Position numbers and translations under genes: made by a program
The notes under the pieces: generated by a model
The model's input: only the letters and a program-made list of their open reading frames with translations
What the model was told of the DNA's origin: nothing
The model's database searches: none
Assembly: GCA_036343635.1 (NCBI GenBank)
Contig: JAYYVF010000047.1
Coordinates: 1 to 48,981, forward strand
Source of the DNA: GCA-2693325 sp036343635
GTDB taxonomy: Bacteria; Latescibacterota; UBA2968; UBA8231
DNA: 48,981 nt
Direction: 5' to 3'
Shown here: one piece after another, positions 41,504 to 48,981 of the stretch
How the letters are laid out: every line of letters starts with the position of its first letter
Numbering within the stretch: position 1 is the first letter of the stretch

Positions 41504-42232
41504 TTACATACTTCGCAACAGGCCAATCAAAACAGAGGTTGTGTTGCTTTTGTTTGACCCAGCGAGGCCAAAAGAGCACCCTATGTTGATAAGATTCCCA
41601 TCCGCGATTAACCAATCAATACTTGGGTTTAATTCAATTGCCAAGTGATTTGACACATCCTCTGTGTCACTAACGGCTATTATTGCGGGTATGAAAGCCC
41701 ACCTGTTGTTTATAGTAAAAACGGGTTCAAGGAGTGCGTCCAAAACAAGAGTGCTGTTTTTGGACGTATAGCCCTTTAAACCTCCAACCGATACCAATTG
41801 GTTTATTTCAAATCCGGTGGTGATTATTGATGTATTCATGAAACCTAATGAGATGCCTGGATCTTTAACGTCTTTTGCCGGTAAGGCTAAAGTCAGCGTA
41901 GCAGCACTATTCTCCCCGAGTCTGTATTTACTTCCAACCGAAAGTGTCGAAAAGCTTTTAGCGCTGTCGTTGAAAATACCAAAAGTTAAGTGTGCGCCTA
42001 CTTCCGTATTTTTTCCTGGAGAGAATTTGCTCATTAAGATTGCATCCGTTGTCTTACCGATACTCTCAATATTACTACTGCTTAACGCGGCAACGATACT
42101 TTTTTCTCCCTTTTTTCCGGGCAAAACGAAAAAGGGGTCGTAGTGTATCGGTGCCTGAGCGAAAGACGGCAGAGTCGATCCTAACAGAATAGATATCAGA
42201 TTCCGAATAATTTGTACCTTAAAAAATTTCAT
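41504..42232 (-). CDS. Exported beta-barrel-like protein, unknown
   Basis: 242 residues, not recognised. The signal peptide MKFFKVQIIRNLISILLGSTLPSFA ends before QAPIHYD. The rest has alternating strands and Gly/Ser-rich turns (TEVGAHLTFGIFND, STLSVGSKYRLGENSAATLTLALPA, LINIGCSFGLAG), as in small outer-membrane barrels. It converges on the acetyltransferase-like gene with one base between stop codons. The ribosome-binding site (AAGG) is weak. Confidence 0.7.
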   Translation of the reverse strand: MKFFKVQIIRNLISILLGSTLPSFAQAPIHYDPFFVLPGKKGEKSIVAALSSSNIESIGKTTDAILMSKFSPGKNTEVGAHLTFGIFNDSAKSFSTLSVGSKYRLGENSAATLTLALPAKDVKDPGISLGFMNTSIITTGFEINQLVSVGGLKGYTSKNSTLVLDALLEPVFTINNRWAFIPAIIAVSDTEDVSNHLAIELNPSIDWLIADGNLINIGCSFGLAGSNKSNTTSVLIGLLRSM

Positions 42233-42303
42233 TAGAAGCTACCTTTATAAATCTTGTTAGAGTAATCGGGAAAAAATGTATAATCATTCTGGTCGGAGCC
42301 TGT

Positions 42304-43503
42304 TCAAAATACGGACTCACGAATAGTAAGATCGTCCCTTTTTAGGATCTCGGGGTTTAGAGCAACCCCTAAACCAGGTCCATCAGGGGGGTGTATGTAG
42401 CCATCTTCTATCCGTATTGGTTGGGTGATCAGATCCTTGTAAAAGCCGTGATAATAGGCTCGCACACTTTCTTGAATCAGCGCATTAGGGCAGTGAATCG
42501 AAAGGTGTATCGAAGCTAAAAAAGTCACCGGGCCCGTGCAGTCGTGCGCAACGAAGGGGAGGTTGAATGTGTCAGCCATCGCTGCTAATTTTTTACTTTC
42601 AGTCAATCCACCGGTCCAAGTCACATCCGTCATTAAAATATCCACCGCTTGTTGCTCTAATAAGTCCTTAGCGTGATATCGCGAGAGAGCGAGTTCAGAT
42701 CCGCATATCGGTATGGATGTCGCTTGGCGCAGTTGGGCCAGTGTTTCGACGTTGTCGGGTTTAATAAAATCTTCTAACCACATTGGCTTGTACTCTTCGA
42801 GGGCCTCTGCAATACGAACTGCAGCAGGAAGTTTCCAGTAGCCGTGGCCTTCCATCATAACTTCCATATCCATTCCAACAGCATCCCGTATTTTTTGTAT
42901 GGGTTCAAGGCCCTTTTCGATATCGGCGTAGCTTATATAGGTCCCATTGCTTTGGCTAGCAAAAGGATCGAATGGCCAGATTTTCATGGCACTAATGCCT
43001 TCAGATAGAAGATCGCATGCTAATTCGTCGGCTCGGTTTGTAAAGGCTTCAAGGTCCTCATATTTACCCTCTTTTACAGTGTTGCTTGAAGTTGGACGGG
43101 CGACGCCGGGAGTTCCGCGGGCATATGTAGACCCTGCACAGGTGTTATAGGTGCGAATCGATTCCCGACTGGCTCCTCCCAACGCGCGAAAGAGAGGCAG
43201 GCCTGCTTGTTGGCCGAATAAGTCCCAAAGCGCCACGTCCACCGCAGAGATAGCGCGCATTTCAGTACCACGATTTCCGTAAACGTGCGTTGAATCGTAT
43301 AGGCGACGCCAATGGCCTTCGATATCAAGGGGATTTAATCCCATAAGTTGTTGGGCAAGGACCTCGTGAATGAATGCTGTTGTTGTTTGGGGCGTGTAGT
43401 ATGTCTCACCCAAACCAATTAGGCCATTATCTGTATAGACTTGTACAAACAGGATGTTGGAAAATTCTGCTATATGTAACGTCTCAATTTTGGAAATTAG
43501 CAT
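42304..43503 (-). CDS. Enolase-superfamily sugar-acid dehydratase (mandelate racemase subgroup)
   Basis: 399 residues. Catalytic positions of the MR subgroup are all visible: K174 (KIWPFDP), metal ligands E218, E244 and E270 (MEGHGYW, WLEDFIKPD, CGSELAL), and bases H220 and H320 (FVAHDCTGP). The first ligand is Glu where galactonate dehydratase has Asp. These enzymes remove water from aldonic or uronic acids to give 2-keto-3-deoxy acids; the exact sugar is unknown. It follows the aldolase gene by 12 bases in the same operon, controlled from the divergent region near 44548. Confidence 0.92.
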   Translation of the reverse strand: MLISKIETLHIAEFSNILFVQVYTDNGLIGLGETYYTPQTTTAFIHEVLAQQLMGLNPLDIEGHWRRLYDSTHVYGNRGTEMRAISAVDVALWDLFGQQAGLPLFRALGGASRESIRTYNTCAGSTYARGTPGVARPTSSNTVKEGKYEDLEAFTNRADELACDLLSEGISAMKIWPFDPFASQSNGTYISYADIEKGLEPIQKIRDAVGMDMEVMMEGHGYWKLPAAVRIAEALEEYKPMWLEDFIKPDNVETLAQLRQATSIPICGSELALSRYHAKDLLEQQAVDILMTDVTWTGGLTESKKLAAMADTFNLPFVAHDCTGPVTFLASIHLSIHCPNALIQESVRAYYHGFYKDLITQPIRIEDGYIHPPDGPGLGVALNPEILKRDDLTIRESVF

Positions 43504-43515
43504 TTCGGTCTTTCA

Positions 43516-44466
43516 CTAAAACCCGCAACGCTTGGACGCATCAAAGAACGGTTGTGCCATTGCTGCGGCACCTCGATATGTAATGTCGCTGGTCATTGGG
43601 TGCACAGAAATTAGGCGACAACCATTTTCTATTGAACTAACAATAGCGTCTTCGATATCTTTTGGGTCTTCCATGGAGCCTGATCCGACGACACGTCCGG
43701 TGTGAATACCGCGCTTGGCAGCTTCACGGAATAACTCGTTTACGGCATCGTTGATTTCAGGCATTTCACCCTCCCGTAAAATTGCATCGAATGGCCCAAC
43801 GAAACCGCAGGCTTTGTTGCGTCCTTGTGCAGCCATCAGATCCAAAACACGATCTCGAAGTTTACGATCGAGTATATATTCTGCTGTTTCGAATTGAATC
43901 CAGCCCTGTGTTTCTGTCTCTGCGTTACGTAGGTCATCGGGTGTGAACATCATAGTACGGTCGCCCGTCCTTACCGGGTAGCCTCCGCGGTCATCTGCGG
44001 TAGCTTTGCCTGGAACGGGAAAATTTACTGCTTTGAAGAAGGCTTCGGCATCTTCATATGTGGTACTGTACGGGCGTAAGCTGGCTCGTGCTCCCATCTG
44101 ATAAACATCCCCATGAGCGGATCGAGCTTCGCGGTGTAGCCGTTGGACAGCGAGAAGTCCGAGTCGTGATTCCGCGGCATTATGGTCGCGTCCATACCAA
44201 CCTTCCCATTGAGAATGCTCGGCATCATTGACCACCCAGGAAAATCCGGCCTTAGCCCAAGCATGTGCTTCACTCTCACGGAATTTGTGCCAGGGAATAT
44301 CATTAAATATTCCAAGGAGTGGTGGGGTATTTTCAACGGAATCAGCCTGGTCTAAAACCTCTTTTAACGAATTCCGTAATGGGTTTAGAGCATAGGCGTG
44401 GGCTCTGCGCGCAAATTCTTCAGATTTAAGGGGTAGGTGACCACCAATAGCTTCTATCGCGTTCAA
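43516..44466 (-). CDS. HpcH/HpaI-family aldolase
   Basis: 316 residues with a TTG start at 44466, supported by GAGGAG eight bases upstream. Family motifs are FSWVVNDAEHSQW (acidic DxEH region), ASLRPYSTTYEDAEAF (substrate Arg), IQFETAEYI (metal Glu) and VGPFDAIL (metal Asp). It should split 2-keto-3-deoxy acids or related compounds to pyruvate plus an aldehyde, which fits the dehydratase next to it. At about 316 residues it is longer than HpaI/GarL (about 255), with extra sequence at the N-terminus. Confidence 0.88.
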   Translation of the reverse strand: MNAIEAIGGHLPLKSEEFARRAHAYALNPLRNSLKEVLDQADSVENTPPLLGIFNDIPWHKFRESEAHAWAKAGFSWVVNDAEHSQWEGWYGRDHNAAESRLGLLAVQRLHREARSAHGDVYQMGARASLRPYSTTYEDAEAFFKAVNFPVPGKATADDRGGYPVRTGDRTMMFTPDDLRNAETETQGWIQFETAEYILDRKLRDRVLDLMAAQGRNKACGFVGPFDAILREGEMPEINDAVNELFREAAKRGIHTGRVVGSGSMEDPKDIEDAIVSSIENGCRLISVHPMTSDITYRGAAAMAQPFFDASKRCGF

Positions 44467-44627
44467 CTGACTGTCTCCTCAATTAGTTTTTTTCCTGTGG
44501 AACAATAATCTCAGCACAAATATATAAAAATGCAATTTGTGGCTGTCTGCAAGCGTTTGCAACCCGTAGGGGGTAGTGCATACTTTACACACATCATTCT
44601 AAATCAGGTATTGGATAGAGTTTTCAA
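44467..44627. promoter_or_regulatory. Divergent promoter region with central LacI-type operator
   Basis: Rightward, TTTGCA (44556-44561) with a 17-base spacer to CATACT and, leftward, TTGCAG with a 17-base spacer to TTTTAT both begin inside the operator at 44548-44561. The region is 161 bases long and separates the aldolase/dehydratase operon from the large membrane protein gene. Confidence 0.45.
44548..44561. promoter_or_regulatory. LacI/GalR-family operator
   Basis: TGCAAGCGTTTGCA has the TGCAA-nCGn-TTGCA form: symmetric arms around a central CG, as bound by LacI/GalR/CcpA-type regulators. It overlaps the likely -35 elements of both divergent promoters. No regulator gene is in the window. 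Confidence 0.65.
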
Positions 44628-46574
44628 ATGGCTGTGAACGGATTCTCTGGCCCTGAAGTAAGTGTGCGCTCACTTATTATTGGAGCCTTGTTGGCGTTTT
44701 TTCTTAATATCGCTTGCCCATACTCGGTGCTCGTCCTTCAGAACGCTGGATTGACTTCTGATTACATAACTGCCGGAGCGATGATGATTTTCCTGCTCAT
44801 TGTCGGCTTGTTAAATCCACTAATGAAACTATCATATCGGCCCTGGGCACTTCGGTCTGGTGAAATGGTGGTGATTTATGTAATGATGATTGTTGCTTCG
44901 GCTATTCCAACATGGGGACTGGTTACAAACCTTTTTCACATTCTTACAAGACCATTTTATTACGCCACGCCTGAAAACCGTTGGGACGAATTAGTGCAAC
45001 CGCTGATTCCAAGCTGGCTAGCACCTCGAGACCCCTCTGTTGCAAGATATTTCTATGAGGGGTTGCCCGAAGGTATTCCGTTACCATGGGAGGCTTGGAT
45101 TTTGCCCATGTTGGCGTGGGGGAGTGTGATGTTGGCGATTTATGTACTCATGATTGCAACCATGGTCATTTTTCGTCGTCCATGGGTAGAGCAGGAGCGA
45201 TTAGTATTTCCGTTGACGCAATTGCCGTTGGAAATGCTTCGTGGAGCCGATGATGGGATTTTCCCACGTCTTTTTCGCAACCCTTTCATGTGGATTGGTT
45301 TTTCTCTTCCATTTATTGTCCAAATATTGTCAGGTCTCAACCATTACTTCTTTTTTGTGCCTAAAATAGAGACCTTATTCGAGCCACTGCGGTTGTTTCG
45401 CAATTCTGTGAGTTTAGTAATATTCGTTAATTTTGCGATTATTGGTCTCACCTATTTTCTGAACTTGAATGTTGCTTTTTCGGTATGGTTTTTTCACCTG
45501 CTGAGTCGTTTCCAAACAGGAATTTTTAGTACAATCGGTTTTCAGATTAAAGGGCACAATGAGGCGTTGACGGGATCATCTGTGGCCCTGTCTCATCAGG
45601 GGATGGGTGCAATGTTAGTGTTGGTTGCAGCTATGATTTGGGTGGCACGCTCTCATTTACGTGAGGTTTTACGCTCTGCATTTACAAAGAATCACGGTGC
45701 CAACGATGCCGACGAGATTCTTTCTTACAGAGCTGCTGTATTTGTGTGGATAGGTTGTGCAATTTATGTATTTGGCTGGTTTGTAATGACCGGTCTGCCA
45801 CCGCTTTCAACATTTGTTTTCCTTGTCGGAGCCTTTGTAATTTTCCTTGCGATTGCTCGAGTTATTGCACAAGGTGGCGTAGGTTTTACGGCTTCAACGA
45901 TGCTCCCTCAACCGTTTGTCGTTTACACGCTAGGAACCGAAATGGTCGGGTGGAAAGGCTTGGCTTCTGTGAGCCTAAGTTATTCCTGGGCGGCGGAAAT
46001 GCGAACTTCAGTAATGGCATCCGCTGCTAACGGTTTGAAACTTGCTGACAGCGCGCGTGTGAATCATCGGCGTTTATTTTGGGGTATGGTGTTGGCTATT
46101 GTGGTGGGTATGGCTGGTGCGACCTGGATGACTCTTGAACTGAATTACCGCCATGGTGGAATCAACCTTCGGCAGTTTGGTGTGCCGTCTCTCGCCTATC
46201 GTTTTTTACAGGACAAGCTACTGAACCCTATTGGCTGGGACCATATCGCACCTAGGCTTGTTTTTACAGGGATCGGTGCTGCATTGATGGGATTTTTGAT
46301 CTACATGCAACATCATTATCTGTGGTGGCCTCTTCATTACATTGGTTTGCCTGTTAGCGATAGTTGGGTTTTGGGTTGGGCGTGGTTCTCCGTATTTATT
46401 GGATGGCTACTAAAGGCCATAATATTCAAGTTTACGGGCACCAAAGGTTATCTGGTTTATAAACCCATTTTTGTTGGAATGATCGCAGGGCAACTCATAG
46501 GGGGAGCCCTCTGGGCAATAATAGATTTCATACTTGGTGAAATGGGTAATGCTGTTTTTATTGGTGTTCCATAA
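44628..46574 (+). CDS. Large polytopic membrane protein (DUF6785-like), putative transporter
   Basis: 648 residues with about 14 hydrophobic helices. It opens with SVRSLIIGALLAFFLNIACPYSVLVLQ and has a conserved-looking LNPLMKLSYRPWALRSGEMVVIYVMMIVASAIPTWG. Further on are HYFFFVPKIETLF, HNEALTGSSVALSHQGMGA and ARVIAQGGVGFTASTMLPQPF. It resembles DUF6784/DUF6785 proteins of planctomycetes, Poribacteria and Latescibacteria. These have no proven function but sit beside sugar-acid or sulfatase genes. Control by a LacI-type operator and divergence from a dehydratase/aldolase operon suggest solute uptake. The site before ATG (GGATAGAG) is weak. Confidence 0.85.
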   Translation: MAVNGFSGPEVSVRSLIIGALLAFFLNIACPYSVLVLQNAGLTSDYITAGAMMIFLLIVGLLNPLMKLSYRPWALRSGEMVVIYVMMIVASAIPTWGLVTNLFHILTRPFYYATPENRWDELVQPLIPSWLAPRDPSVARYFYEGLPEGIPLPWEAWILPMLAWGSVMLAIYVLMIATMVIFRRPWVEQERLVFPLTQLPLEMLRGADDGIFPRLFRNPFMWIGFSLPFIVQILSGLNHYFFFVPKIETLFEPLRLFRNSVSLVIFVNFAIIGLTYFLNLNVAFSVWFFHLLSRFQTGIFSTIGFQIKGHNEALTGSSVALSHQGMGAMLVLVAAMIWVARSHLREVLRSAFTKNHGANDADEILSYRAAVFVWIGCAIYVFGWFVMTGLPPLSTFVFLVGAFVIFLAIARVIAQGGVGFTASTMLPQPFVVYTLGTEMVGWKGLASVSLSYSWAAEMRTSVMASAANGLKLADSARVNHRRLFWGMVLAIVVGMAGATWMTLELNYRHGGINLRQFGVPSLAYRFLQDKLLNPIGWDHIAPRLVFTGIGAALMGFLIYMQHHYLWWPLHYIGLPVSDSWVLGWAWFSVFIGWLLKAIIFKFTGTKGYLVYKPIFVGMIAGQLIGGALWAIIDFILGEMGNAVFIGVP

Positions 46575-46691
46575 ATTCTACTGAACTGCAATTGCATTCC
46601 CTGAAATATTTTGTAACAATTTTTTTTAAGAACAGGAATCAGGTAAGCACCAATTATTGTGATTGATATAGATTCCAGCAAAAATAAAGTT

Positions 46692-46720
46692 TGACTCCTG
46701 TTTCGTAGTGAGTTACAATG
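46692..46720 (+). promoter_or_regulatory. Sigma70 promoter of the TonB-dependent receptor
   Basis: TTGACT (46692-46697), a 17-base spacer and TACAAT (46715-46720) match consensus at five of six bases in each box, with the preferred spacing. The leader would be about 77 bases. No extra operator is seen. Confidence 0.65.
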
Positions 46721-46803
46721 TAGGCTCAATAAACCTTAGAATAATTTTTTCACTTTTCGGGTATTTAGTGACACTGCTTCCAAAATGCAAGGGAGGGTAA
46801 ACC

Positions 46804-48981
46804 ATGCGCATTAATTTGGGGAAGGTGTTGGCTGTGCCATTGGCATTAGCCTGTTTCCTAGTGGCTGAACCTGTAGTTGCCGGTAATGGTAAAATTGCAG
46901 GCGTCGTCAAAGATGACTCGGGTCAAGTATTACCCGGGGCAAACGTTGTAACGGTAGTTGGTTCCGAGCGAATTGGAGCAATTACTGATGACCAAGGGCG
47001 TTATTTTCTCCTTAACGTTCCCCCTGGGAACTATTCGGTCGAGGCCAGTTACATTGGTCACCAGTCTCTTAAGCAGACCGAGGTTCAAGTTCGATTGGAT
47101 CTGACGTCGACAGTTGATTTCGCGTTGTCGACTGAGGCAATAGAAGGAGAAGCGGTTGTCGTAACTGCTGAAGCTCCACTGATAGAGCGTACGTTGACTA
47201 CCAGTCGTGCTACCATAGGTCAGTCTGAATTGAATAACACGATGCCGGTGTCTGATTTACAGGAACTGATTAATACGACTCCGAGTGTATTCCGTGGTTA
47301 CATACGTGGGGGTCGTAAAGCAGAGGCTAAAGTGCTGGTCGACGGGATTGATGTCTCTGACACCTACTTTCGTGCCGGAGAAGGTGGCAACACCTGGAAC
47401 CCTTATATTGACGTGAATCGCAGTTCCGGTGGAGAATTTGGGGCCGTTGGAATTAATGCAAGTAGCGTTCAGGCGTTAGATATTATTGCCGGCACATTTA
47501 ATGCGGAATATGATGCAGCCAGTGCCGGTGTTGTTAATGTTGTAACCCGCGAGGGCGGTGGGGAGTTAGAAGGACGTCTTTTTGTTCGAACGGGATTAGG
47601 CGGAACCAAGAATGCTGGTCCAGATGTTTATGAAAGTCTTGTTAACCCAGACCCTGCCGAAGACGGTACCGTAGATAAAACGACCTATTTTGACCTATAT
47701 ACGCAATCGAAAACAGAACTCAGTGCTTCTGAGGATGATGCGGATAAAGCAAAGGCCAATGATTATTACACGTTTAATCCGAAAAACGTTACCTACGGAG
47801 ACAACCCCTCCCAGGAGGTAGAGCTCTCGCTCGGAGGCAAACTCCCCGGGATCGGGACGGGTTTTTATTTAACCACCCGTTATCTTAATGATGAGGGTAT
47901 GTTCCCAAATACAATCAATCGTACGCAGCGCACGTCTCTTAAGCTTACTCAGCGGGTTAACGATAACCTCAAGATTACGGGTAATGTTATGGTCGATGAT
48001 GGCGGTGAATTGGGTGGTTGGGTAAATCGTAATTTCTCCGGAAAATATTCATACTATCCTGAAGGTGCTATTGGTAATAAGAAGTTAGGCACCATGGCCT
48101 ATTTGGGCGCCAATTATTCGTTTTCAGCCAAAACATTCTTGGATATTAAATTATCGAGAGTGACCCGTTCCAGTAGCTTCGGTTATTCCGATGATGATGG
48201 AGATGGTATCGTTGAATCCGGTGAAGATGGTGATTTCATCTTTATAGATAGTGCTGCAGAATCTGAGTTGTATCTCGGTGTTGATGGCAGTGGCGCTGAT
48301 GCTGATGGTAATTTCACATTCTTTACCACCAACCCTGGGAATTCAAAGAATTTCGATCTGCCGTTTGGATCCAATCAGTACAGGTTGGGACAACCGGGGT
48401 TTTTCTTTGAGGAAGTTAATCGCGATGTAGTCCAGCTGAAAACGGACCTGACGCATCAACTAAACTTCAATCACCAGATAAAAGCGGGTTTGTTATACCG
48501 TGTGCATAACGTTTCACAGCTGATGCAGCGGACTCAAGTTACCGTTGGATACAGTAAGCCGTTTCCTTACGAGATTAGCCAATATGAGCGTGCTCCAAAG
48601 GAAACAGCCTTTTATCTTCAGGACAAGATTGAGTATGAAGGTATTGTTATCAACGCCGGAATTCGTATGGACGGTCTAGCGGTAGATGCTGAACAGCTCA
48701 AGGATTTCTTTAGGCCGTCAGAAGACGTGGATTATACGTATAGCAACGGTGAGACTCATTTGTATCGCCGGCCGATCCGCGAAGGGAACGTGGATACCAA
48801 GTGGTTCATGCAACCACGCTTAGGTATTTCGCATCCGATTAGCGAAAATGCGGCAATGCACTACTCATGGGGTAAGTTTTACTCACCTCCATCTTTTTCC
48901 ACGCTGTATGACAACTACGATAGTTTCGCGAATCCGTCTTATCCAAGGATTTACGACGTGAACTCAGATCCGACTACTGCG
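46804..48981 (+). CDS. TonB-dependent outer-membrane receptor with carboxypeptidase-regulatory domain (C-terminus cut by window)
   Basis: 726 codons are in the window; the barrel end is missing. AAGGGAGGG precedes ATG at 46804. A signal peptide (MRINLGKVLAVPLALACFLVAEPVVA) leads to an N-terminal CarboxypepD_reg-like domain (about 28-110; GVVKDDSGQVLPGANVVTV and YFLLNVPPGNYSVEASYIG). A plug (about 115-230; LQELINTTPSVFRGYIRGG and VLVDGIDVSD) and then barrel strands follow. This arrangement is that of SusC-like and CirA-like receptors of FCB bacteria; no SusD partner is in view. One extracellular loop carries an Asp-rich, Ca-binding-like DDDGDGIVESGEDGDF near residues 461-477. The ligand is unknown; its own promoter suggests separate control from the membrane protein upstream. 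Confidence 0.93.
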   Translation, partial: MRINLGKVLAVPLALACFLVAEPVVAGNGKIAGVVKDDSGQVLPGANVVTVVGSERIGAITDDQGRYFLLNVPPGNYSVEASYIGHQSLKQTEVQVRLDLTSTVDFALSTEAIEGEAVVVTAEAPLIERTLTTSRATIGQSELNNTMPVSDLQELINTTPSVFRGYIRGGRKAEAKVLVDGIDVSDTYFRAGEGGNTWNPYIDVNRSSGGEFGAVGINASSVQALDIIAGTFNAEYDAASAGVVNVVTREGGGELEGRLFVRTGLGGTKNAGPDVYESLVNPDPAEDGTVDKTTYFDLYTQSKTELSASEDDADKAKANDYYTFNPKNVTYGDNPSQEVELSLGGKLPGIGTGFYLTTRYLNDEGMFPNTINRTQRTSLKLTQRVNDNLKITGNVMVDDGGELGGWVNRNFSGKYSYYPEGAIGNKKLGTMAYLGANYSFSAKTFLDIKLSRVTRSSSFGYSDDDGDGIVESGEDGDFIFIDSAAESELYLGVDGSGADADGNFTFFTTNPGNSKNFDLPFGSNQYRLGQPGFFFEEVNRDVVQLKTDLTHQLNFNHQIKAGLLYRVHNVSQLMQRTQVTVGYSKPFPYEISQYERAPKETAFYLQDKIEYEGIVINAGIRMDGLAVDAEQLKDFFRPSEDVDYTYSNGETHLYRRPIREGNVDTKWFMQPRLGISHPISENAAMHYSWGKFYSPPSFSTLYDNYDSFANPSYPRIYDVNSDPTTA

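Noticed and set aside
1..48981. CRISPR array, insertion sequences, rRNA operon, toxin-antitoxin or phage-defence cassette
   Set aside because: No regularly spaced direct repeats, transposase motifs, rRNA-like conserved blocks or known defence families were seen. The Xer protein sits in a housekeeping run without att-like repeats.

Overview
The window comes from a bacterium of the FCB superphylum. The evidence is a PorV/PorQ-type outer-membrane protein beside a very large secreted FG-GAP/UnbV protein that ends in an FPNPFN-type Ig-like (FlgD/type IX sorting) domain, and a TonB-dependent receptor with an N-terminal carboxypeptidase-regulatory domain. Sulfatase-modifying-factor-like proteins, an enolase-superfamily dehydratase and a very large unclassified membrane protein also recall uncultured Latescibacteria/Marinimicrobia-like lineages; that placement is inference. 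Base composition is moderate by eye, promoters look sigma70-like, and several genes start with GTG or TTG. I see no rRNA, tRNA, CRISPR array or insertion sequence.

Layout. 1-2.6 kb (leftward): a 3'-truncated FBH1/UvrD-like helicase, a five-bladed-propeller glycosidase-like protein and a small membrane protein. 3-9 kb (rightward): an FGE-fold secreted protein, a small acidic secreted protein, an ABM-domain monooxygenase and the 1129-residue FG-GAP protein. The monooxygenase region lies between two related long hairpins. 9-25 kb (leftward run of 16 genes): HD phosphohydrolase, CsgG/FGE fusion, RlmI-like methyltransferase, uvrC, a Xer recombinase, a thiamine-precursor-type ABC transporter (ATPase, permease, lipoprotein), ecfT, truA, htrA, pssA, a small membrane protein, tatA, gatA and porV.

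25.2-31.6 kb (rightward): ndk, yceD, rpmF, fabH, fabD, fabG, acpP, fabF and rnc, starting from a clear promoter. It is the usual fatty-acid cluster but has no plsX. It is followed by a LipM-like ligase/transferase, a PpiD-like foldase, a beta-hydroxyacid dehydrogenase, NAD kinase and two SDR-type proteins. 37.7-49 kb is accessory carbohydrate territory: a GH5 lipoprotein, an MBL-fold hydrolase, an N-terminally extended serine-acetyltransferase-like protein, a small beta-barrel-like protein, a dehydratase plus HpcH/HpaI aldolase pair divergent from the large membrane protein, and a TonB receptor cut by the window end.

How the parts may work together. The dehydratase, aldolase and membrane protein surround a near-perfect LacI-type operator (TGCAAGCGTTTGCA). 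With the GarR-like reductase at 34.4 kb they resemble a sugar-acid uptake and breakdown route (dehydratase, 2-keto-3-deoxy-acid aldolase, tartronate-semialdehyde reductase). This is the best candidate in the window for an undescribed system. Other notable points are two predicted leaderless promoters (htrA and the HD protein), a Xer recombinase whose catalytic-lysine hairpin is altered, and ecfT-truA synteny kept without any ecfA.
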